Assembly (NCBI RefSeq): GCF_000378205.1
Contig: NZ_KB899416.1
Coordinates: 1 to 46,749 of the forward strand
Reading direction: 5' to 3'
DNA: 46,749 bases
Origin: Sediminispirochaeta bajacaliforniensis DSM 16054
GTDB lineage: Bacteria > Spirochaetota > Spirochaetia > DSM-16054 > Sediminispirochaetaceae
A program made the position numbers and the translations under genes. Within the stretch, counting starts at the first letter, position 1, and each line of letters opens with the position of its first letter. This document shows positions 33,313-40,862 of the stretch, piece after piece. The notes below the pieces were generated by a model. That model saw only the letters and a program-made list of their open reading frames with translations, was not told the origin of the DNA and searched no databases.

Positions 33313-34809
33313 ATGAAACGAGAAACATGGGGTAGCAGGGCAGGATTTATCCTTGCTGCTGTCGGTTCCGCAATCGGTCTGGGAAATATCTGGCGATTTC
33401 CCTATATGGCCTTTGAAAACGGAGGGGGTGCTTTTCTTATCCCCTATTTCTTCGCCTTGGTTACAGCAGGAATTCCTATTTTGATTCTGGAGTTTTCCCT
33501 CGGGCATAAAATGAAGGGGAGCGCTCCCTTTACCTTTGCAAAACTTAACAGAAAATGGGAATGGCTTGGTTGGTGGCAGGTGTTTATCAGTTTTGTCATC
33601 GCCGTCTATTATGTGGTTATTGTAGGCTGGGCCATCAGCTATGTGGGCTACTCCTTTACTCTGGCGTGGGGTGATAAGACGGTTGCCTTTTTTACAGGAG
33701 ATTTTTTAGGTCTCACCGATAGTCCCTTTCACTTAGGGGGCTTCCGATGGGGAATCGTTGCAGCAACCCTTTTCGCATGGCTTGTAAGTTTTGTTGTGCT
33801 CTACGCAGGTGTAAAGTCGGGAATTGAAAAGGCTAACAAGATCTTCATGCCACTTTTAATTGTTATTCTGCTGATCGTTATGGTTCGCGGCGTTACCCTT
33901 CCCGGGGCCGCAGACGGCCTTGAACGGCTCTTTCGTCCTGATTTCAGCAAGATGCTCAGCGGCAGGGTCTGGATTGCCGCCTATGGTCAGATCTTTTTCA
34001 GCCTGAGTATTGCCTTTGCCATCATGCTCACCTATGCAAGCTATCTCCCGGAGAAGTCGGATATCGTCAATAATGCCTTTATGACGGGATTGCTGAATTG
34101 TGGTTTCAGCATTCTTTCGGGGATCACCGTGTTTAGCATTATCGGCTTTATGACACAGCAGGCGGGGGGACAACTTCCTGAAAAACTGAGCGGGGTCTTT
34201 CTTGCTTTCGCCACCATTCCCCAGGCAATCAACCAACTCCCGACAATGAGTGTCCTCGTGGGAATCCTCTTTTTTCTCTCTTTGACCTTTGCCGGGCTTT
34301 CGTCGTTTATATCGATTAATGAGGTCCTTGTCTCTTCTTTTGCCGACAAGCTTAATCTTCCCCGGAAAAAAGTGGTTGTCGGCTATACCCTCATTGCAGG
34401 CCTGGTAAGCCTTGTATTTACCACCGGCGCCGGGCTGTATATTCTCGACATCGTCGATCACTGGGTCAACAACTTTGGCGTCGTATTGTCTGGCTTGACG
34501 GAGCTTATCTTTATCGGTTGGATCTGTAAGCTCATTACGTTACGTGATCATTTCGAGCCCGTTTCCGACTTTAAAGTAGGCATGTGGTGGGAGTTGACCG
34601 TTAAGTTCGTCACCCCTTTTGTTTTAGCCGTTACCGCGGTTCAGGGCTTTATTCAGGAGTTTACCAGCCCCTATGGTGGTTACCAGCTTGGACCGCTTAT
34701 CGCATACGGTTGGGCCGTTGTATTGCTCATCGTCATCTTGGGTGTCGTCTTCGGTAAAACAAAGTGGGCCGATCCCGGAGCCTTCGCACCATCGAAAGCA
34801 AAGAGCTAA
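33313..34809 (+). CDS. Neurotransmitter:sodium symporter (NSS) family transporter, MetP-like
   Basis: This is a 498-aa Na+-coupled amino-acid transporter with about twelve helices (LeuT fold). The first helix 'RAGFILAAVGSAIGLGNIWR' then 'FPYMAFENGGGAFLIPY' contains the Na+ and substrate-binding unwound segment. Later family features are 'SYVGYSFTLAW', 'GQIFFSLSIAFAIMLTYASY', 'LSGITVFSIIGFM' and 'LSLTFAGLSSFISINEVLVS'. AGGAGG precedes the ATG. The next gene encodes a 33-aa MetS-like partner, which in Corynebacterium is needed for the methionine/alanine importer MetP, so a neutral amino-acid substrate is likely. Confidence 0.93.
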   Translation: MKRETWGSRAGFILAAVGSAIGLGNIWRFPYMAFENGGGAFLIPYFFALVTAGIPILILEFSLGHKMKGSAPFTFAKLNRKWEWLGWWQVFISFVIAVYYVVIVGWAISYVGYSFTLAWGDKTVAFFTGDFLGLTDSPFHLGGFRWGIVAATLFAWLVSFVVLYAGVKSGIEKANKIFMPLLIVILLIVMVRGVTLPGAADGLERLFRPDFSKMLSGRVWIAAYGQIFFSLSIAFAIMLTYASYLPEKSDIVNNAFMTGLLNCGFSILSGITVFSIIGFMTQQAGGQLPEKLSGVFLAFATIPQAINQLPTMSVLVGILFFLSLTFAGLSSFISINEVLVSSFADKLNLPRKKVVVGYTLIAGLVSLVFTTGAGLYILDIVDHWVNNFGVVLSGLTELIFIGWICKLITLRDHFEPVSDFKVGMWWELTVKFVTPFVLAVTAVQGFIQEFTSPYGGYQLGPLIAYGWAVVLLIVILGVVFGKTKWADPGAFAPSKAKS

Positions 34810-34818
34810 GGAGGATAT

Positions 34819-34920
34819 ATGTCTATTGGAGCCATTATTTTTATGATTTTCGGGCTTCTGCTCACCTGGGGTGGGGCCGCAGTTTGTATTTCCATTGCAT
34901 TGCGCAAGAGGAATTTGTAG
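34819..34920 (+). CDS. MetS-like NSS transporter small subunit (33 aa)
   Basis: This is a tiny single-helix membrane protein: MSIGAIIFMIFGLLLTWGGA followed by AVCISIALRKRNL. The pattern of a hydrophobic helix with 'LTWGG' and a basic tail matches the methionine/alanine-import NSS small subunits (MetS). A textbook AAGGAGG starts at the stop codon of the NSS gene, and the gap is 9 bp. It probably stays bound to the transporter in the membrane. A terminator follows 25 bp later, so these two genes form the operon. Confidence 0.85.
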   Translation: MSIGAIIFMIFGLLLTWGGAAVCISIALRKRNL

Positions 34921-34944
34921 ATTCTGGGAATACATGAACCAGTG

Positions 34945-34974
34945 GGGACGGACACGTTCCGTCCCTATTTTTTT
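34945..34974 (+). terminator. Rho-independent terminator of the NSS operon
   Basis: GGGACGGA-CACGT-TCCGTCCC followed by TATTTTTTT. The perfect 8-bp stem and long T run make this the clearest terminator of the window. An ATG at 34934 ahead of it is therefore not the start of the next gene. Confidence 0.85.
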
Positions 34975-34993
34975 ACCATGGAGCGTACTGAAA

Positions 34994-35794
34994 ATGAAAT
35001 CGTACGACATTGCCGCATACCCTGCATCAAGGCTTGCCACCTTTGATGTTGGGACCATTGCCCGCAGACGACATGATATTGCGGGGCTTATCGAGGTTGA
35101 TGTCACCCTTGCCCGGCAGAGGATTCGGAAACGTATCCGATCAGGGGAAGATATCAGCTTTATGGCATGGTTTCTCAAGGTTTTAGCCAAAACCTTAGAA
35201 GAGTATCCGCACATGCATGCGATCAATGCCAGGCGATGCCGACAGGTGCTGTTCCACGATGTCGATATCTCGCTGCCGATTGAGCGGGAGCTTGAGGGAA
35301 AGCGGGTGCCTCTTGTTACCCTTGTCAGGCACGTCAACAAGAAGACAATAGAAGAGATCGGCAGGGAGATCCGCTGTGCAGCCAGCAAAAGCATCGACAG
35401 TGAAAAGGACTACATTCTTTCAGACGCAGCGAGAAAACGGGGGGCGTGGAAGAGCACGCTCTTTTATCGGTTTCCCCAGTGGCTTCGAATGATCGTCTGG
35501 AAAGGTATCATGAGGAATCCCTTCGTCATACAAAAACATATGGGTACGGTCATTGTGACGAATGTCGGAGGAAGCGGGCGTTTCCCCGGATGGATTATTC
35601 CCAAGACCATACACAATCTTTGTGTGGGCCTTGGATCGATTACAAAAAAACCGTGGGTTGTGGGCAATGAGATTGTTGTCAGAGAGATCCTCCACATGAC
35701 TTTATTGTTTAATCATGATGTGGTCGACGGAGTCCCTGCAGCGCGTTTTTCAGGAAAACTGACGGCCCGCCTCGAGCAGGCTGACGAGTTGTAG
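34994..35794 (+). CDS. Stand-alone E2-type (2-oxoacid dehydrogenase) acyltransferase catalytic domain
   Basis: This is a 266-aa protein corresponding only to the catalytic core of dihydrolipoamide acyltransferases (CAT-like fold), with no lipoyl or E1/E3-binding domain. The active-site motif HxxxDG is present in 'LLFNHDVVDGVPAARFSG' near the C-terminus, and 'MGTVIVTNVGGSGRFPGWII' corresponds to the 'gTftisN.G..G' strand. An unusual basic insertion lies around 'ARKRGAWKSTLFYRFPQWLR'. Without a lipoyl domain it may act as a CoA-dependent acyltransferase of unknown acceptor. I chose ATG 34994 (GGAG 11 nt upstream) because earlier in-frame ATGs lie within the NSS terminator. No E1 or E3 genes are nearby. 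Confidence 0.8.
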   Translation: MKSYDIAAYPASRLATFDVGTIARRRHDIAGLIEVDVTLARQRIRKRIRSGEDISFMAWFLKVLAKTLEEYPHMHAINARRCRQVLFHDVDISLPIERELEGKRVPLVTLVRHVNKKTIEEIGREIRCAASKSIDSEKDYILSDAARKRGAWKSTLFYRFPQWLRMIVWKGIMRNPFVIQKHMGTVIVTNVGGSGRFPGWIIPKTIHNLCVGLGSITKKPWVVGNEIVVREILHMTLLFNHDVVDGVPAARFSGKLTARLEQADEL

Positions 35795-35855
35795 AAGTGT
35801 AGAAGATTCCCTGCACGAAAATAATGAAGCTCAAACCGCATTGGACGATTTTTTA

Positions 35856-35864
35856 TGGTATACT
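35856..35864 (+). promoter_or_regulatory. Extended -10 promoter of the WYL regulator gene
   Basis: TGG-TATACT gives an extended -10 (TGnTATACT). A T-run follows, and the ATG at 35904 is preceded by GGAGGAAGG (35886-35894). No good -35 hexamer lies at 16-18 bp. Confidence 0.5.
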
Positions 35865-35903
35865 TTTTTCTGAACACAAAATGTATGGAGGAAGGTACGT
35901 GCC

Positions 35904-36914
35904 ATGTCCCGTTCTCTGCGATTTCCCCAGATCGAGCAGCTGCTGCTTGACCACCCGGAAGGCCTGCATCGGGCAGAGATCGCCCGACGCCTTGGCGTGC
36001 ATAAATCCACCATCGGCCGGGATATCACCCTGCTTACCAGCCAGCTGCCCCTGATCGAAGAATCCGACGGCCGTATCCGCCTGGATCGCCACGGCTATCT
36101 CCACACCATTCACCTTACCATGCATGAGCTTGAGGCGCTTCATCTTTCTGCCAGACTCTTTTCCAAGGTAATGCGATTTCCCTTTCCCCATGCCTCGGCT
36201 GCCCTACGTAAACTGGCCGATGCCCAGGGGCGGGTAAGCCCGGCCCTGGCAGCTCGAATACGGGATACCGCAGAGGAGCTGGATGAATTTATCTCAGAAT
36301 CTTCGGGAGATTACGATGCCTACCGGCAGGTGATCGAAGAGCTCGGCATTGCAATATCCGAAATGCGACCGGTGAAGATCAGCCATTTTTCCCGGGAGAA
36401 ACAAAGTACGAGACAATTTCACCTCTTTCCCGTTACCCTCGAACCCCATCCCGAAGGCAAGGCCGTCCATCTCATTGGTTGGGACCTGAATGCCTGTCCG
36501 CCTTTTTTCCGCACCATCAAAACCGAACGGATCGAATCGGTAATGCTGGGGCCCCCTGATCCTGAGCTTTTTGCCGGCATCCCCACCGAACGCATGATGG
36601 CAGGACTCCGCAACGCCTGGAGCATCTGGAGTACCGATGCTCCTCCCATTCCGGTACGGCTCTGCTTCTCTTCGGTGGTGGCGGACCGGGTTGCCGAGAC
36701 CCAGTGGCACAGCAGCCAAAAGCTCGACTACCTGCCCGACGGACGTCTCATCTGGTCCGCGCTCATCGCCGAACCCAAAGAAATGTACCCCTGGATCCGC
36801 GGCTGGGGTCCCGATGTCGAAATCCTCGAGCCCGAAGACTTACGCCTGCGACACAGAAGAGATTTTGAACGCGGGGTCGCGCTTTATGCCGAAAAGGGGA
36901 CAACGGATGTGTAG
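35904..36914 (+). CDS. WYL-domain transcriptional regulator
   Basis: This is a 336-aa regulator. The N-terminal HTH is 'FPQIEQLLLDHPEGLHRAEI' then 'ARRLGVHKSTIGRDITLL' (DeoR/HTH-11 type, with 'IGRD' in the recognition helix). A helical linker (~70-150) and a WYL-type domain follow ('MRPVKISHFSREKQSTRQFH', 'LFPVTLEPHPEGKAVHLIGW', 'DLNACPPFFRTIKTERIESV'), then a WCX-like C-terminal extension ('VRLCFSSVVADRVAETQWHS', 'GWGPDVEILEPEDLR'). WYL proteins often sit beside CRISPR-Cas and other defence loci and control them. Here it lies 122 bp upstream of the first cas-related ORF on the same strand. Its composition is that of the host backbone and not of the AT-rich cas genes, so it probably predates the interference cassette. 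Confidence 0.85.
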   Translation: MSRSLRFPQIEQLLLDHPEGLHRAEIARRLGVHKSTIGRDITLLTSQLPLIEESDGRIRLDRHGYLHTIHLTMHELEALHLSARLFSKVMRFPFPHASAALRKLADAQGRVSPALAARIRDTAEELDEFISESSGDYDAYRQVIEELGIAISEMRPVKISHFSREKQSTRQFHLFPVTLEPHPEGKAVHLIGWDLNACPPFFRTIKTERIESVMLGPPDPELFAGIPTERMMAGLRNAWSIWSTDAPPIPVRLCFSSVVADRVAETQWHSSQKLDYLPDGRLIWSALIAEPKEMYPWIRGWGPDVEILEPEDLRLRHRRDFERGVALYAEKGTTDV

Positions 36915-37036
36915 GAGCTTTCCTTTCCGCAAGAAAAAAATTGCAGAAAACTATTTTGGGTTGCGGTAGATGCAACGGGGGTGGGGGAGAATGTTATCAG
37001 AAATTTTTGAGACTTCTGGAATTGAGGGGGGAGTGT

Positions 37037-37171
37037 ATGCATGATGATAGAGCTATAGCACATGAAGGGCAGACACTAAGGGATCACCTCAAAAGCGTTG
37101 GTGCATTAAGTAGAAGGAATGCAGCAAAGATAGGATACTATGTAAAACTAAAAAGGAGCGCTTATGAATAA
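37037..37171 (+). pseudogene. Severed Cas3 HD-domain N-terminus (44-aa ORF)
   Basis: A strong GGGGGGAG site precedes ATG 37037. The product MHDDRAIAHEGQTLRDHLKS then VGALSRRNAAKIG resembles the first ~35 residues of Cas3'' HD nucleases ('.AH...WQTL.eHL..V..LA..fA.kiG'), including the first metal-ligand His region. It then ends abruptly in 'YYVKLKRSAYE'. Its stop overlaps the cas5 start by 8 nt, so it remains in the operon. In textbook subtype I-C, cas3 sits exactly here, before cas5. I read it as the remnant of a deleted cas3, while a complete cas3 now lies at 40863. The match is by eye and short. Confidence 0.5.
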
Positions 37172-37817
37172 ATACGAAATATCAATGGAAATAGCTGGAC
37201 CTTTTGCAATGTGGTCAAGACCAGATACAGGGGCCACTCCCACAAGCTATCCTGTCCCAACATGGTCTGCAGCTAAAGGGATTTTTGAATCTGTGGCCTT
37301 TTATAATGATGGAAAAGCTTGGATACGGCCAGCAAAGGTAGAAATATGCAAAAAGAAAAATACCCATTGTGGTGAATTAAGATTTCAACGATATACAACA
37401 AACTATAGAGGACCATTAAAAATAAAAGCTAAGCCCAATTTCCAGTTTAACGCTTTAATCCTTTCTGATGTTTGCTATCGCCTGTATGCTGTTATTGAGA
37501 ATGGAAGTGGGCAGCATTTAGAAAAAAGAAATAATCCCTGCCATGCTTTGCAGGCAATGTTTAAAAGACGGCTTGCAAATGGACAATGTTATAAAACACC
37601 TTCATTAGGATGGAATGAATTTGTGCCCAGCTATTGGGGTCCTTTACGCAATACAGATCAAGATTCGGAACAAACAGAAATCGATACCGATATCAGTCTA
37701 AATATGGTATCCGTTTTAAATCAGGTTTTTGATAGAGCGATTAGTGGATTTTATAACCCCCAATTTATACAGAATGATAAATCCGTTATTCAAAATGGAG
37801 AATTTTATTATGATTAA
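37164..37817 (+). CDS. cas5: CRISPR-associated protein Cas5 (atypical, I-C-related)
   Basis: This is a 217-aa RAMP-fold Cascade subunit. The N-terminus 'MNKYEISMEIAGPFAMWSRP' then 'SYPVPTWSAAKGIFESVAFY' is a Cas5 signature, and 'GELRFQRYTTNYRGPLKI' and 'FKRRLANGQCYKTPSLGWNE' follow. In subtype I-C, Cas5 also processes pre-crRNA with a Tyr-Lys-His site. The segment where canonical Cas5c has a Lys-His pair before 'MFxRR' reads 'NPCHALQAMFKRRL', a Cys-His. No cas6 is in the locus, so either this protein still cuts the repeats or processing is by a trans enzyme. The start is ATG 37164 with AAAAGGAG. It is AT-rich, and its 3' end overlaps cas8 by 8 nt. Confidence 0.85.
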   Translation: MNKYEISMEIAGPFAMWSRPDTGATPTSYPVPTWSAAKGIFESVAFYNDGKAWIRPAKVEICKKKNTHCGELRFQRYTTNYRGPLKIKAKPNFQFNALILSDVCYRLYAVIENGSGQHLEKRNNPCHALQAMFKRRLANGQCYKTPSLGWNEFVPSYWGPLRNTDQDSEQTEIDTDISLNMVSVLNQVFDRAISGFYNPQFIQNDKSVIQNGEFYYD

Positions 37818-39936
37818 TGAACTTTATTCTGTCTATCAGGGATTAAATGATGTTGGAGAAGAACCAGAGATCAAACATAATGATATTGTCTCTCCTGGAA
37901 AAGGAACAACATTTAGAATCAGCCTCTCAAAGGAGGGGAATATTGACAATATTGAATTATTAACAAAAGAAAAAATAAAAGATATATGGTCTATACGAGA
38001 TGGGCAACAGAATCAATTTCCAGCTGCGAAATTTGAATATCCTTTTATTCCAGATGGGAATAAAGACTATGCTGAATGGAGGAAAAATAGCAAAAATTCT
38101 GATGCTACCGCATATCGAGATATGATTAATAATTTGCTCAATCAGTATAGTGTTACTATTCCCAAGATTAAAAGTTGGCCAAGCTACCGCAAGAGAATTC
38201 TAGAACGTAAAGAGCAACTCAAAGAGCCACTACTAAGAAATCAGGAAGGTTCTTACATATATGATCTTTTTGAACGCTATAGTAAAGCTGGGAACAATGG
38301 GTTATCAATACTTTATCAATTTGCAGAAAAATTGAAGTCTTTGGTGAATATTATTGACAATAAGGAGAAATTGAAAATTATTGCAAACACATTTTTTGGT
38401 GATTCAATAAATGCTAAAGGTAAGATAAAAGATGGCAACAGGGTAACTCTTCTGATTGATTGTATGCCTCAGAAGGATATTGATGTTTATGCGTCATCAA
38501 AAAGACGAATCTCTATTTTATCAAAAGCATTATATGAAGCAGAACATGGCAAACAAATTAAGCGAGCTATTTGTGCATTGACGAATAGTGAGGGAGAAGT
38601 AATTTCTGGTAGTTTTCCTTCTGAGAATTTGAATGTAGTCGGTCAGACTTTTCTTCTTGCAAAAAGTGATACAACAAGCGGTCCTACTGTAAGACGATAT
38701 GGCAAAGCCGGAACTGATTCATTCTCGTTAAATAGATTAATAGGAGAAAAGTTAGCAGCCTCTATTACTTTTCTAACCAAGGATAGTCTGGAAGGAAAAA
38801 CCTGGAAGAAAATACCTTCATCTACCGGATCATCAGCAAGTCTTCTTATTGGTTATTGTAAAAGTAATTTTGACTTAACAATTACCCCGATAATTACCGG
38901 AGGTGATATTGATGATTTTGACGATTATCAGAATGCTACTAAAACCGTTCTTGATCTTTTTAACAAAAGTAACTGTACTCCAGATGATGTTGTAGAAATT
39001 GCAGAAATCAAAGTTCTTGATAAAGCAAATAGAAAAATAAATTATGCCACATCTGCGACAATAGAAACTCTCAGAAAAGCTGCAAATGAATGGATCAAAG
39101 CATGCAATAACTGTCCTGATTTTAAACTTTTTGCTAAAATAAAGGCAACTAGTAAACTACTGAGTCCATGGGCAATAGCTCCTATCGAAGCAACCTATCT
39201 GACCCAAAACAAGTACATACGTGATGGTTTATCATCTACATCAGTAATCCCGATGAGTTTCACAGATACAATGACACTTTTTATATCTCAATCTGACAGT
39301 GTTAAACCAGCAGCATTAAGAAATCTTCAGAAACTTGCAAACCAGATTGAGCCTTTGTTTCGATACTGTGCATTGAGTAAGAATCAGTGGCCTTTATCAA
39401 AAAATAATCAACAGGTTGTGACAAAATCAGATAAAAATAGCCTTGCTTTGAGGGTAGCAACATTATTTGCAGTTCTTTTGTACAAAGCCGGAAGAAAAAA
39501 GGAGGAATATATGGATAGTTTTGCTTATCAATTAGGTCAGCTATGTTCTGCAATGGATGAATTACATATAGGCTATTGTCAGGACATGAGAAAGGGGGAT
39601 ATTCCCAACACACTTATTGGAAATGCTACTTATAATATTGCTTTACAAAGTCCAATAAAAGCATTGGCATTCTTAGCTTCTCGAATCAAACCTTATAAGG
39701 TATGGGCTAAGAAAAAGCGGGCAGAGAATAAAGAAATTACTGATAAGGCAATTATTGCCGGTTTATCTGCCTCTGTTTGGCTGGAAAGCCATTCATCGAA
39801 TATAGAAAAGCATCTATCAGATAATTCTCAGTTAGTGAACGATACATATAAGACGGAGCTTATGCTGGGATATTTAGCTGGAAGGCCTTTTGGAAAAATG
39901 GAAAAAGAAAACAATGCAGAAGGAGTAGAGAAATGA
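37810..39936 (+). CDS. cas8c: Cas8c/Csd1-like large subunit of Cascade (divergent)
   Basis: This is a 708-aa protein between cas5 and cas7, the position of the PAM-reading large subunit. The start at ATG 37810 (MINELYSVYQGLNDV) resembles the Csd1 opening 'LyxyYqrL'. The central segment 'VRRYGKAGTDSFSLNRLIGE' then 'KLAASITFL' parallels the Csd1 'sYGkeqs.NaPvse..a..y...L' region. The C-terminal 'MLGYLAGRPFGKMEKENNAE' recalls the 'lG.LlAv' helix of Cas8c. At ~700 aa it is longer than usual Csd1 (~600) and otherwise poorly conserved. An earlier ATG at 37729 is embedded in cas5 and less likely. The stop overlaps the cas7 start (ATGA). It is strongly AT-rich. Confidence 0.72.
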   Translation: MINELYSVYQGLNDVGEEPEIKHNDIVSPGKGTTFRISLSKEGNIDNIELLTKEKIKDIWSIRDGQQNQFPAAKFEYPFIPDGNKDYAEWRKNSKNSDATAYRDMINNLLNQYSVTIPKIKSWPSYRKRILERKEQLKEPLLRNQEGSYIYDLFERYSKAGNNGLSILYQFAEKLKSLVNIIDNKEKLKIIANTFFGDSINAKGKIKDGNRVTLLIDCMPQKDIDVYASSKRRISILSKALYEAEHGKQIKRAICALTNSEGEVISGSFPSENLNVVGQTFLLAKSDTTSGPTVRRYGKAGTDSFSLNRLIGEKLAASITFLTKDSLEGKTWKKIPSSTGSSASLLIGYCKSNFDLTITPIITGGDIDDFDDYQNATKTVLDLFNKSNCTPDDVVEIAEIKVLDKANRKINYATSATIETLRKAANEWIKACNNCPDFKLFAKIKATSKLLSPWAIAPIEATYLTQNKYIRDGLSSTSVIPMSFTDTMTLFISQSDSVKPAALRNLQKLANQIEPLFRYCALSKNQWPLSKNNQQVVTKSDKNSLALRVATLFAVLLYKAGRKKEEYMDSFAYQLGQLCSAMDELHIGYCQDMRKGDIPNTLIGNATYNIALQSPIKALAFLASRIKPYKVWAKKKRAENKEITDKAIIAGLSASVWLESHSSNIEKHLSDNSQLVNDTYKTELMLGYLAGRPFGKMEKENNAEGVEK

Positions 39937-40862
39937 AAGCAGAATTTAACAGACATGTAGGATTACTTGTATTAGATGTTACCATGTCCAACCCCAACGG
40001 AGATCCGGATATGGAATCGGAACCTAGAACCAGAGAACTGGATGGCTTGGGAATGATCAGCCCTGTTTCCTTGAAAAGAAAATTCCGGGATTTGGTAGGA
40101 GAAGAATCTGAGGTTTTTAATGCAGCAAAAGAAAAATTGAATTTAGGATCATCAACCAAGAATTCTTTTAGAATTTTAGAAGAACGTGGTCGTGACCGCG
40201 ATGAAATAAAAAGTATGAATAAAGAGTTATTTCAGAAAATGTTCTGGGATGCTCGATTGTTTGGTAATACTTTTTTGGAATCGCTAAAAGACTCAGAACT
40301 TGATGCAGAACAAAAAGAAAAAAAGAAAGCAGGTGGATATAATCATTTGATTAATACTGGCGCAATGCAAATAGGTGTAGGTCTTTCAGTAGCCCCTATT
40401 GATGTCGTTCGAATGACCAATACAAATAAATCTGGAGTTGAGGCAGATAAAGATCGAGGAATGGCTCCTTTAGCTTTTCGGGTTGTTCAGCATGGTATTT
40501 ATACAATTCCTATTTTCGTGAATCCAAGCATTGCTCAAAAGACGGGAGCAACGGCAGAAGATTTGGAATTATTTAAGTTTATATTACCCTATGTGTATCA
40601 GCATACTGCTTCTGCAATTAGACCTCAAATTTCCATTCTGCATGCATGGTTTGCGGAACACAAAAACGCATTGGGATCTTGCCCTGAGCATTTATTTATA
40701 AAGGCATTGACTCCTAAAGTTAAAGAAGAAATTAAGGAAAAGGTTAAAAACGGGGTTTCCAAACCATCCTCTATGGAAGATTATTATATTCCGTCAAAAA
40801 GTGATTTAGGTGATCTAATGAATCGTTTCAACAAAGTTGAAGATCTGATGGAGAATATTTAG
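39933..40862 (+). CDS. cas7: CRISPR-associated protein Cas7 (Csd2/Csh2 family)
   Basis: This is the 309-aa backbone subunit of Cascade, several copies of which coat the crRNA. The hallmark 'GLLVLDVTMSNPNGDPDMES' then 'EPRTRELDGLGMISPVSLKR' is the Csd2/Csh2 signature, followed by 'WDARLFGNTFLE', 'NTGAMQIGVGLSVAP' and 'HGIYTIPIFVNPSIAQ'. The C-terminus is lysine-rich. It is coupled to cas8 by ATGA, and its stop is immediately followed, without gap, by the cas3 ATG. The tail is shorter than in some I-C members. Confidence 0.9.
   Translation: MKAEFNRHVGLLVLDVTMSNPNGDPDMESEPRTRELDGLGMISPVSLKRKFRDLVGEESEVFNAAKEKLNLGSSTKNSFRILEERGRDRDEIKSMNKELFQKMFWDARLFGNTFLESLKDSELDAEQKEKKKAGGYNHLINTGAMQIGVGLSVAPIDVVRMTNTNKSGVEADKDRGMAPLAFRVVQHGIYTIPIFVNPSIAQKTGATAEDLELFKFILPYVYQHTASAIRPQISILHAWFAEHKNALGSCPEHLFIKALTPKVKEEIKEKVKNGVSKPSSMEDYYIPSKSDLGDLMNRFNKVEDLMENI

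Noticed and set aside
34871-34993. Upstream starts (34871, 34934) for the acyltransferase-core protein
   Set aside because: They overlap the MetS-like gene and the clear terminator at 34945-34974.
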